DNA of 40,317 nucleotides from Sulfidibacterium sp036244975. GTDB taxonomy: Bacteria; Bacteroidota; Bacteroidia; Bacteroidales; F082. Below are positions 7,442-14,675 of this stretch, in pieces. Both the position numbers and the translations under genes were made by a program. The stretch is from contig BTTE01000017.1 of NCBI GenBank assembly GCA_036244975.1, forward strand, positions 1-40,317, written 5' to 3'. Under the pieces are notes generated by a model. It searched no databases. It saw nothing but the letters and a program-made list of their open reading frames with translations, and was not told the DNA's origin. Positions within the stretch are counted from its first letter, which is position 1. Every line of letters begins with the position of its first letter.

Positions 7442-8671
7442 TCAAATTCTATTGTCGTCCTGATTCTGATTTCCACTCCACCTGAATGCTCTTCTAAACC
7501 CTCTGTCCATAGCTTCTTTTACCGTCATTGCATAAAACTCACCTTTGTTAATTATTAAAGTCCTGTCGTATTGTTGGTCAAAGGGTAAATGATAAATTTT
7601 TTCTCCGTCTGAAGCTACATTACATTTTATCATTGGATATTTATCAAGAGGTTTTTCTTGAATTACCTTTATGCCAAGAGCATCTGCAAATGCTTTTGCT
7701 GTTGGCGATAATTTAGTTGATGTGATAAATGTCGCTTTAATTTCGCCAGCACGAATCAATTCAGGAAACAATGCAAGGTTTCTCTGTTTATCAATCAATT
7801 TTTTATGTTCAATATAATATTGAACTGATGTTCCGTAAAGTTGGTTGATGTGTTTTTCATGAATTGTTTTATAACTTGCCCAATACTTACATTGCACTAT
7901 CTCAATTTCGTTTCCCCTTGTGCAAATTAAATCTCGCCCCAAATCCTCTAATCCTTTTTCAATTCCCACGTATTCAACCTTGTAACCTTTACTTTCATAA
8001 AGGTAGCCAATGTATCTTTCGTAATCCCTTCCAATTTGCCATGGTTTTTTTCTTGATGCTAAATATATATCTAAAGCTTTTTGGTTTCTGACTTCTTCAG
8101 ATAGATTCTCATATTCAGCATGTGGAATTAAATTTAATACAGGGTCGGCTTCATTGGTATTTTTTTTTCTTTTTTCATCGACGACATACTCAAGAAGCTC
8201 ATCAAGGTCATCGCCAACATAATCTGTTATCCAGGGGAACAATGATTCATAGTAGTGAACAAAATGTTCTGCGATTTTTAACTGCTTTCGAAGAATACGA
8301 TTGTTTAAAGCAACTTCCCTAACTTCTTCGGCTTTTTTATAAGCAGGGTGGCTTTTATTTTCCAGATAATCTGCAAATTCAAACTCAATAAACTTAAAAT
8401 ATTCAGCAATTGCTTCAGAAAGCCATGGAAAACCTTTTGATTTTTCCTCAAATATCTTTTTAAGAGCTTTTTCGTTGTCTTTAATTAGGCCTTTTCGTAA
8501 TGAAATTTCATTTTTAAGTCGAGATTCTTTTTCTTTTAACTGGATTTCCTTTTCTTCAACAATACGCAGTATTTCTTTATAATTCGCATTTAGCTCGGAA
8601 CTTCTATACTCAAGTTCTTGAATCTTAGTTAGGCTATCGGCAAGCTTTTTGTTTCTGTCAGTAAAAAACAT
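7442..8671 (-). CDS. Coiled-coil Mrr-type restriction endonuclease with sunset-like tail
   Basis: Product of 409 aa. Residues 1-75 are a charged coiled coil. Two FPW motifs (81-83 and 145-147) lie in a helical middle region. Residues ~210-335 form an Mrr-like PD-(D/E)xK nuclease core: RDYERYIGYLYESKGY, then Asp247 and the Q260-C-K262 motif, so active-site residues are present. The C-terminus (IKCN, GEKIYHLPFDQQYD, then AMDRGFRRAFRW) resembles the short sunset-type tail, with the usual small residues or cysteines partly replaced. Its ATG shares a base with the stop of the upstream 150-aa gene (TAATG), indicating coupled translation. The inferred role is DNA cleavage in defence against foreign DNA. 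No methyltransferase is adjacent, so it may target modified DNA or need the membrane partner. Confidence 0.8.
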   Translation of the reverse strand: MFFTDRNKKLADSLTKIQELEYRSSELNANYKEILRIVEEKEIQLKEKESRLKNEISLRKGLIKDNEKALKKIFEEKSKGFPWLSEAIAEYFKFIEFEFADYLENKSHPAYKKAEEVREVALNNRILRKQLKIAEHFVHYYESLFPWITDYVGDDLDELLEYVVDEKRKKNTNEADPVLNLIPHAEYENLSEEVRNQKALDIYLASRKKPWQIGRDYERYIGYLYESKGYKVEYVGIEKGLEDLGRDLICTRGNEIEIVQCKYWASYKTIHEKHINQLYGTSVQYYIEHKKLIDKQRNLALFPELIRAGEIKATFITSTKLSPTAKAFADALGIKVIQEKPLDKYPMIKCNVASDGEKIYHLPFDQQYDRTLIINKGEFYAMTVKEAMDRGFRRAFRWSGNQNQDDNRI

Positions 8672-9123
8672 TATTCAGGATTAAATATTTTTCTTAGTTT
8701 CATTTCTCTTTCTAATTCAGATTCTGATTTTTGAAAACCAAATTCTGAAATCCAATAAACTATTTCATACTGTCGAATTGATTTTTCTATTTTCTCTATT
8801 TCCAAATTGATTTTTACTTTTTCACGCTTATATCTTTGTTTTATCAATTGTGTTTTAAGCTCTTTTTTTTTAAGAAAGCCATCAAAATGTTCCTTTGTCC
8901 ATGGGTATTTCGATTGAATTTTTTCAGTGTATAATTCTATCTCGTTTTCTATTTCTACAAAAGAAATATTGTCTGCTTGAAAAATTAGCTTTTTAACAGA
9001 TTTTCTATTGAAAAAAAAATCAAGTAATTCTTTAACCCCCCTATTAATCAATACAATCAAATAAATTGTAAGAGGTATTGTTATATAAAAAGTTTCAAAA
9101 TATAAATCAAAAAATTTATTCAT
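8671..9123 (-). CDS. Small membrane-anchored helical protein, partner of the nuclease
   Basis: Product of 150 aa that I do not recognise. It has one N-terminal hydrophobic segment (about residues 12-27, ITIPLTIYLIVLI), followed by a lysine/glutamate-rich, mostly helical region with coiled-coil character (about 85-115). It contains YPWTKEHFDGFLKKKE, which resembles the FPW segments of the nuclease encoded next. Its stop overlaps the nuclease start (TAATG), so the two proteins are probably made in fixed ratio and may interact. The role is unknown; a membrane sensor or anchor is inference. Confidence 0.6.
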   Translation of the reverse strand: MNKFFDLYFETFYITIPLTIYLIVLINRGVKELLDFFFNRKSVKKLIFQADNISFVEIENEIELYTEKIQSKYPWTKEHFDGFLKKKELKTQLIKQRYKREKVKINLEIEKIEKSIRQYEIVYWISEFGFQKSESELEREMKLRKIFNPE

Positions 9124-9138
9124 TTTATTTTAAGAGAA

Positions 9139-9201
9139 TTAGTTTTTACTATTGCTTCCACCGATCCGGGCGATGGGCATGAAAGTTTTGGAACCATTCA
9201 T
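9139..9201 (-). CDS. Possible 20-aa leader peptide with strong Shine-Dalgarno
   Basis: ATG at 9201-9199, stop at 9139-9141, encoding MNGSKTFMPIARIGGSNSKN. A GGAGG sequence lies 7 nt before the ATG, which is unusual because Bacteroidota genes rarely depend on Shine-Dalgarno sites. The stop is 15 nt before the start of the 150-aa gene. It could be a leader peptide, a small functional protein, or the remnant of a longer gene whose 5' end was joined here. No homologue was recognised. Confidence 0.35.
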   Translation of the reverse strand: MNGSKTFMPIARIGGSNSKN

Positions 9202-9240
9202 GTTGTAACCTCCGTTATGCTTTATTTTAGAATTCATTTA

Positions 9241-9269
9241 CTATTTATCCGTTTCGCCCACACTGTTTA
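9241..9269 (-). repeat. 29-bp direct repeat, copy B (left end of nuclease module)
   Basis: The minus-strand sequence begins TAAACAGTGTGGGCGAAACG and continues GATAAATAG. About 24 of 29 positions match copy A at 7376-7404. It sits between the stop of the 178-aa gene and the nuclease module, and AATAACGCTAA lies just upstream on the minus strand. The spacing between copies is 1865 bp. Confidence 0.6.
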
Positions 9270-9294
9270 TGATTATTAGCGTTATTTGAAATTC

Positions 9295-9831
9295 CTATAG
9301 GTTTTTAAAATTCAAGTATTTTTTAAATCTCGCCTCAATATTTTCATATTCAAAAGTAAACCAAGTGGTCAAATCACTACAGATCTCAACTTTATCATTT
9401 CTGTTTTGAGACTTTACTGGAAATAATGTTTTATCCTCCAATTCTTCCCTCAGGTGAGTAATATCTAACGCTTTCTTTATTGTTTCATCCCGATATGATT
9501 CGATATCCTTATCAAATAAGAATTTGCACTCATTTGTCTCTGCCATAAAATCGGCTAATTCAGTTATATCAATTTCTGCGTCTTTATTTATCTTTAACAA
9601 TAACTTTTTTATTTTATCAAAAATATTGTATCTCTTTTCATATAAGTCAAGCTTAAGTCTGTATTCCTCTATTTTTAACCGATTATTCTCAAGCTCAGAA
9701 TTAGCAGCTTCCAATTCTAACTTTAATTCTCCTTGCTTTTTATTTGAATAATACTGCTGATATGCAATATACGCTGCTATGATAGCTATCAAAGGAGTTA
9801 ATAATCCAGTCATGATATTTATTAAATTCAT
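9295..9831 (-). CDS. Membrane-anchored coiled-coil protein of unknown function
   Basis: Product of 178 aa. The N-terminus (GLLTPLIAIIAAYIAYQQYY, about residues 9-28) is a single membrane segment. It is followed by a coiled coil (about 32-70) and then a helical domain with LYEKRYNIFDKIKKLL, FMAETNECKFLFDKDIESY and a C-terminal TWFTFEYENIEARFKKYL. I recognise the pattern as a widespread unnamed bacterial family often found alone in genomic islands, but cannot give a function. It is separated from the nuclease module by direct-repeat copy B and is AT-rich like the rest of the island. Confidence 0.7.
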   Translation of the reverse strand: MNLINIMTGLLTPLIAIIAAYIAYQQYYSNKKQGELKLELEAANSELENNRLKIEEYRLKLDLYEKRYNIFDKIKKLLLKINKDAEIDITELADFMAETNECKFLFDKDIESYRDETIKKALDITHLREELEDKTLFPVKSQNRNDKVEICSDLTTWFTFEYENIEARFKKYLNFKNL

Positions 9832-9970
9832 AATATGCTCTTGAGTTTAATTATTGCTTATTCTGAAAAAGAAGTATGAATCTCATCATTCCATTTTTTG
9901 GTTTTTAAACCCTGCAAGTGCTTGTATTAATTGAAAAGTATCCACTTTGAAGCACAAATATACATTTATT

Positions 9971-11122
9971 TTATTTCAATTTTTTTTTGATTTTTGGGTT
10001 CAATCTCTTTCGGGATTCATCAAAATCAACTTTTTCTATTTCCTTTTGAAGAAAACCGAATTTATATAAATCTTTGTTTCTGTATAAGATTCTTCCAATA
10101 ATAATGTCCTTGTGTGTTTTAAATTCATTTGCGTAATATTGAATAGTTTCCATAATGCCAGCACCAGAATTTATGGTAGTTATAATTTTCTCATATTCAT
10201 CATCACTTAAAAGCCATTGAGCAGAAAAATTATCCGCTTCCTTTTCCTTGTAATCTTTGTTTTCAGAATTGTTAATTTCTTCCAAAAAGATATTCTTCTT
10301 ATTTCCGTGAAGTAATATATGACCTATTTCGTGAAAAAGTGAAAACCAAAATATATCATAGCGTTTAAGCCTGTCAGTCATTTGCAAAACAGGTTTATCA
10401 ATAATCCACCTTACTGTTCCGTGAATTACTGTTTTGGGTAAATTATGTGTATAGATTACCTTTACTCCGGCAAGTAAACATTTTTTCTGAATTTGTTGCA
10501 AATAATCACTTGGTTTATTTGACATAATATTTTTTAATTCAGGTAAAATAGATTTTAAAACTACTTTGTTAAAGTTCGGGGCTTCAATACTATTGGCTTT
10601 AATTTCTCCCATTCGCATTAATGCCGAAAGGGCATAAGGATTTTTTGCGTGTTTTAACGAAATCCTAAAAAAAACAGGGGTTTGCCGGTTCATATAAATG
10701 TTTTCCCAGGCAGTTGGTTTAGAAACATTAAAGAAATGTAGCAGTTCTTCTACTTTCTCTTCTGCTTTTCGTGTGGCTTTAACAAAATCTAGTTTTGCCA
10801 TTTGCGGATATGGAAAAAGTTTTGCCCAGTCAATTGCTTGTTCTAATTCTTTTTGATGTTTTTCCCTTGCGACCAACTCATTAAAATTCGACTGTTTTTT
10901 AATCCAAAAACCGGCAGGAATCCTTAATACTTTTTCAAAAAGAACAGCCATTTCAAAAGTAACAGAACTTTTACCGTTTAATATTTCCGAAATTGTTTTT
11001 ACCGGTTTCCCTGTTCTAACAGCAAATTCCTTTGGTGTCATTCCCAATTCTTCCAGTTTTTCACGTAAAGTTTCTCCGGGATGCACCGCATAATCAGGTT
11101 GGTATGTATATCTTGCTCTCAT
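9971..11122 (-). CDS. higA: HigA-type antitoxin fused to ImmA/IrrE metallopeptidase
   Basis: Product of 383 aa. Residues ~12-70 are an XRE helix-turn-helix of the HigA addiction-antidote type (HPGETLREKLEELGMTPKEF, then ISEILNGKSSVTFEMAVLFE). Residues ~180-310 are an ImmA/IrrE (COG2856) zinc peptidase domain with H264-EIGH-268 and a likely third ligand Glu295 (KEKEADNFSAQWLL). It lies 12 nt after the toxin-like gene on the same strand. The family is known for DNA-binding antitoxin/repressor activity; the protease may control repressor stability (inference). The pair probably represses its own promoter through the operators at 11399-11462. Confidence 0.85.
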   Translation of the reverse strand: MRARYTYQPDYAVHPGETLREKLEELGMTPKEFAVRTGKPVKTISEILNGKSSVTFEMAVLFEKVLRIPAGFWIKKQSNFNELVAREKHQKELEQAIDWAKLFPYPQMAKLDFVKATRKAEEKVEELLHFFNVSKPTAWENIYMNRQTPVFFRISLKHAKNPYALSALMRMGEIKANSIEAPNFNKVVLKSILPELKNIMSNKPSDYLQQIQKKCLLAGVKVIYTHNLPKTVIHGTVRWIIDKPVLQMTDRLKRYDIFWFSLFHEIGHILLHGNKKNIFLEEINNSENKDYKEKEADNFSAQWLLSDDEYEKIITTINSGAGIMETIQYYANEFKTHKDIIIGRILYRNKDLYKFGFLQKEIEKVDFDESRKRLNPKIKKKLK

Positions 11123-11134
11123 TTTTACAATCTT

Positions 11135-11353
11135 TTAATGGTAATCTTTTACTTCTATTATTTCAACAATGGTTACTTCTGAATAAATCAACGAATTATT
11201 TTCGTCTGTTGGCAATGGCTCATTGGCAGGTTCATAAATTAAACGAAAAGGATGTTCCAAATCGCAGGCGAACTGTCCTTTTCTGTCACCTGTTAATGGG
11301 TGATGCCTGCCCGGCAAACCCATTAATATCTCAAGATTATCAGCCATCGCCAT
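11135..11353 (-). CDS. higB: HigB/RelE-family toxin, N-terminally shortened
   Basis: Product of 72 aa from the ATG at 11353. It contains the HigB core (LPGRHHPLTGDRKGQFACDL, then EHPFRLIYEPANEPLP and a C-terminal VTIVEIIEVKDYH). Family members are usually about 90-105 aa. In-frame codons upstream still encode family-like residues (YGASANKLKIRLDD) but contain no ATG, GTG or TTG and meet a TAA at 11405-11407, so the N-terminal strand and first helix appear absent. It may be an inactive toxin, or it may start at a non-standard codon. It would be an mRNA-cleaving ribosome-dependent RNase if functional. Confidence 0.7.
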   Translation of the reverse strand: MAMADNLEILMGLPGRHHPLTGDRKGQFACDLEHPFRLIYEPANEPLPTDENNSLIYSEVTIVEIIEVKDYH

Positions 11354-11398
11354 ATCATCAAGCCGTATTTTTAGTTTATTAGCAGATGCTCCATAACT

Positions 11399-11462
11399 GT
11401 AAATTTATCGGGTTAACCAGACGAATTTACGTAAATTTGTCGAACTAACCTGACAAATTAAC
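11399..11462. promoter_or_regulatory. Two tandem palindromic operators in front of the toxin-antitoxin genes
   Basis: Two adjacent 32-bp units (11399-11430 and 11431-11462) match at about 24 of 32 positions. Each is itself a near-palindrome with 11-bp arms around a 10-bp centre: GTAAATTTATC/GACGAATTTAC in the first (9 of 11 match) and GTAAATTTGTC/GACAAATTAAC in the second (10 of 11). Tandem palindromes immediately upstream of a TA operon are the usual binding sites for the antitoxin HTH dimer. Their right edge touches the shortened toxin reading frame. Confidence 0.65.
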
Positions 11463-11602
11463 ATATTTTTATTCAATACACTGTTCCTCCACAGCCCAAC
11501 CAAAAATATCCTGATTCGGCAAATCTGTATAAACTGTTTATAAATTATTGAAAACAAAAGAAAATATGATGTGAAACAATAAACAGACAGCAGAATTAAT
11601 CT

Positions 11603-11610
11603 TACTTTTG
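11603..11610 (+). promoter_or_regulatory. -7 element for gcvP
   Basis: TACTTTTG matches TAnnTTTG and predicts a leader of about 75 nt before the ATG at 11690. No riboswitch structure (for example a glycine aptamer) was recognised in the leader. Confidence 0.55.
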
Positions 11611-11689
11611 CAACACTGAAAAACAGCAATAAAATGTTTTCATAAGATTTTGTTTTCTAATTATTTACAGCTAAAATAAAATTATCATA

Positions 11690-14560
11690 ATGGTTCAAAA
11701 TAAATTCTTAACACGCCACAACGGACCCCAAGACGAGGATGTGCAAAGCATGCTCGAAAAAATGGGACTCTCCTCCGTTGATCAGCTTATCGACGAGACC
11801 ATTCCCGCCAATATTCGTTTAAAAAACGATATTGAACTTAAAGAAGGCATGGACGAATACAGCTACCTTCAGCATGTGAAGCAACTTTCCGTAAAAAATA
11901 AGATTTTTAAGACTTATATCGGACTAGGATATTATAATACCATTGTCCCGCCGGTCATTATGCGCAATGTATTTGAAAACCCTGGATGGTACACCTCCTA
12001 CACGCCTTATCAGGCTGAAATTAGCCAGGGTCGCCTTGAAGCACTTCTAAACTTTCAAACTATGGTTTCCGGCCTGACGGGACTGCCGCTGGCCAATTCC
12101 TCTTTGCTCGACGAAGGAACAGCAGCAGCGGAAGCCATGCTGTTGTTCTTTCACGCCCGTCCCCGTGCTCTAACCAAAGCCGGCGCCAACGTCTTTTTGG
12201 TTTCCAAAGAGCTCTTTCCACAGACTATCGAAGTACTGAAAACCCGGGCAGAGTCGCGTGGCATTGATTTGCATATCTCTCCGGAAAATGAATTCGAATT
12301 CTCCGATAATGTCTTCGGATGCATGATCCAATATCCTGACAGAAAGGGGCTAATCAACGATTATACCCAAATGGTTAAACAACTCAAAGAAAAGAATATC
12401 CCGCTTGCCGTAGGTGCTGACCTGTTGAGTCTTACCTTATTAAAGCCTCCCGGTGAATGGGGTGCCGATGTGGTTTTTGGTTCCTCGCAACGTTTTGGTG
12501 TTCCATTGGGCTACGGTGGTCCGCATGCTGCTTATTTTGCTACTACCGAAACTTACAAAAGGCAGATACCCGGTCGTATTATTGGTATTTCCAAAGATAT
12601 AAACGGAAAAATGGCATTGCGTATGGCGTTGCAAACCCGCGAACAGCATATCAAACGCGAAAAAGCCACTTCGAATATTTGTACGGCTCAGGCATTGCTG
12701 GCCATTATGGCTGGTTTCTACGGTGTCTATCACGGCAAAGATGGGTTGACAGAAATTGCCACCCAAATTCACTCGTATTCCGTTGATTTGGCGAAAGCTC
12801 TCAAAAAACAGGGATATCAAAACCAAAATAGTGCTTATTTTGATACGCTGTATCTTGAAATACCCGACAATGTGGACATCGGACTCATCCGTTCCAAAGC
12901 ATTGGAAAATGAGATAAACTTCCTCTATGCCGATAAAAGACATATTGGCATCAGCTTAGACGAAACCACCGGCAAAGCGGATGTGGAAAAAATTATTTCT
13001 GTACTGGCCGATGCGACAGACGTACAATTACAACCGGTATCATTCAGCGAAGCAGAAATGAACAAAGCAGTAGCCATTCCGGACGATTTGCAGCGAACCA
13101 GTAACTTTATGGCCCATCCTGTGTTTAAAAAATACCATTCCGAAACACAAATGATGCGTTATCTGAAGTCGTTGGAAAACAAAGATCTCGCACTGAACCG
13201 TAGTATGATTCCTTTGGGGTCGTGTACAATGAAACTGAATGCGGTTTCGGAAATGATACCGGTGAGCTGGCCTGAGTTTACTGATATTCATCCTTTTGTT
13301 CCGCAAAACCAGGCTGCCGGATATAAGACGGTGATTAAAGAAATGGAACGTATGCTGTGCGAAATTACCGGATTTGCCGCCATGTCGTTTATGCCCAACT
13401 CCGGCGCTGCCGGTGAATATACCGGGCTGATGGTCATTCGCGCCTACCTGCACAGCCGGGGTGAGCAACACCGCAATATTTGCCTCATCCCCGCTTCGGC
13501 ACACGGCACCAATCCTGCCAGCTCGGTGATGGCCGGTTTTCAGGTGGTCGTTGTAAAAACTGATGAAAACGGGAACATCGATATTGAAGACCTTCGTCAA
13601 AAGGCGGAAGAACATAAGGATAACCTGGGCGCGCTCATGGTTACTTATCCATCCACGCACGGTGTTTTTGAAGAAGGTATTCGTGAGGTTATTGAAATTA
13701 TTCACTCTCATGGCGGACAGGTTTACATGGATGGAGCCAACATGAACGCCCAGGTCGGACTTACTCATCCCGGTTTTATCGGCGCCGATGTCTGCCACCT
13801 GAACCTGCACAAAACCTTTGGTATTCCACATGGTGGTGGTGGCCCCGGCGTTGGTCCCGTTGGCGTAGCTGCTCATTTGAAACCGTTCCTGCCCAAACAC
13901 ATATTTGTAAAAACAGGTGGAGAAAAAGGCATTTCGGCAGTTTCATCTGCCCCTTATGGCAGTGCGCTTATCCTGTTGATTTCGTACGGTTACCTGAAAA
14001 TGCTGGGAAAAACCGGGTTGAAGGAAGCCACAAAAATGGCCATCCTCAATGCCAATTATCTGAAAGATGAACTTAAAGAGGCTTATCCGATTTTGTACAC
14101 CGGCAAGAATGGTCGTGTGGGTCACGAGATGATTCTCGACTGTAATGCTTTTAGCAAAACGGCCGGTATCGAAGTAATTGATATTGCCAAAAGGCTTATG
14201 GATTACGGTTTTCATGCTCCTACCGTAGCATTTCCGGTACACGGAACACTCATGGTGGAACCTACCGAAAGCGAGCCATTGGAAGCGCTGGATCGTTTCG
14301 TGGAGGCCATGAAATCTATTCGCGAAGAAATCCGGGATGTTGAAGAAGAAAAAGCCGAACGCAAAGACAATGTGGTTTATAATGCACCGCATACAGCCGA
14401 AATGGTCATTACCAGCGAATACAGCCTGCCTTACAGCCGCGAAAAAGCAGCTTTCCCCCTGGGCTGGGTTCGCGAAGACAAGTATTTCCCGCCGGTAGCG
14501 AGGGTGGATGATACTTTTGGCGACAGGAACCTGTGCCCCTGCCTGCCGGTCCTCCGTTAG
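11690..14560 (+). CDS. gcvP: Glycine dehydrogenase (decarboxylating), P protein, with altered C-terminus
   Basis: Product of 956 aa, the normal size for a single-chain P protein. It decarboxylates glycine with pyridoxal phosphate and passes the aminomethyl group to the lipoyl H protein. The N-terminus (FLTRHNGPQDEDVQSMLEKMG), GGPHAAYFATTE, the C-terminal-half motif MIPLGSCTMKLN and the PLP loop HLNLHKTFGIPHGGGGPGVG with Lys708 are intact. The normal ending would be DRNLVCTC-P-P-x-x-D-Y-like, but here the frame runs DRNLCPCLPVLR and stops. Shifting by +1 near 14556 restores VSDYEGPVVKVTEL ending at 14600. No gcvT or gcvH lies in the window. Activity is probably retained. Confidence 0.95.
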   Translation: MVQNKFLTRHNGPQDEDVQSMLEKMGLSSVDQLIDETIPANIRLKNDIELKEGMDEYSYLQHVKQLSVKNKIFKTYIGLGYYNTIVPPVIMRNVFENPGWYTSYTPYQAEISQGRLEALLNFQTMVSGLTGLPLANSSLLDEGTAAAEAMLLFFHARPRALTKAGANVFLVSKELFPQTIEVLKTRAESRGIDLHISPENEFEFSDNVFGCMIQYPDRKGLINDYTQMVKQLKEKNIPLAVGADLLSLTLLKPPGEWGADVVFGSSQRFGVPLGYGGPHAAYFATTETYKRQIPGRIIGISKDINGKMALRMALQTREQHIKREKATSNICTAQALLAIMAGFYGVYHGKDGLTEIATQIHSYSVDLAKALKKQGYQNQNSAYFDTLYLEIPDNVDIGLIRSKALENEINFLYADKRHIGISLDETTGKADVEKIISVLADATDVQLQPVSFSEAEMNKAVAIPDDLQRTSNFMAHPVFKKYHSETQMMRYLKSLENKDLALNRSMIPLGSCTMKLNAVSEMIPVSWPEFTDIHPFVPQNQAAGYKTVIKEMERMLCEITGFAAMSFMPNSGAAGEYTGLMVIRAYLHSRGEQHRNICLIPASAHGTNPASSVMAGFQVVVVKTDENGNIDIEDLRQKAEEHKDNLGALMVTYPSTHGVFEEGIREVIEIIHSHGGQVYMDGANMNAQVGLTHPGFIGADVCHLNLHKTFGIPHGGGGPGVGPVGVAAHLKPFLPKHIFVKTGGEKGISAVSSAPYGSALILLISYGYLKMLGKTGLKEATKMAILNANYLKDELKEAYPILYTGKNGRVGHEMILDCNAFSKTAGIEVIDIAKRLMDYGFHAPTVAFPVHGTLMVEPTESEPLEALDRFVEAMKSIREEIRDVEEEKAERKDNVVYNAPHTAEMVITSEYSLPYSREKAAFPLGWVREDKYFPPVARVDDTFGDRNLCPCLPVLR

Positions 14561-14577
14561 CGATTACGAAGGACCGG
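14546..14577. repeat. Near-perfect inverted repeat at the gcvP frameshift
   Basis: CCGGTCCTCCG (14546-14556) and CGAAGGACCGG (14567-14577) pair at 10 of 11 positions around a 10-nt loop. The left arm contains the bases that shift the gcvP frame, while the right arm encodes the expected EGP residues in the restored frame. Confidence 0.7.
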
Positions 14578-14621
14578 TGGTAAAAGTGACCGAATTGTAA
14601 ACTCCGAACTTCCGGTAAGTG

Positions 14622-14662
14622 AAAAGCCCTTGGAACAATTTCGGCAGGGGCTTTACTTTTTT
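14622..14662. terminator. Terminator between convergent gcvP and arcC
   Basis: AAAAGCCC (14622-14629) pairs with GGGGCTTT (14647-14654) around a loop, followed by a T-rich tract to 14662. It lies in the short gap between converging genes and may serve both strands, though the T tract favours the plus strand. Confidence 0.7.
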
Positions 14663-14675
14663 CAAATAAAAGTTG

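Noticed and set aside
11405..11629. 74-aa hydrophobic minus-strand frame upstream of the toxin
   Set aside because: It spans the operators and the gcvP promoter, ends inside operator 1 and has no family similarity. It is not the missing toxin N-terminus.
11611..11689. Glycine riboswitch in the gcvP leader
   Set aside because: The AT-rich leader of about 75 nt lacks the conserved GG-rich glycine aptamer cores.
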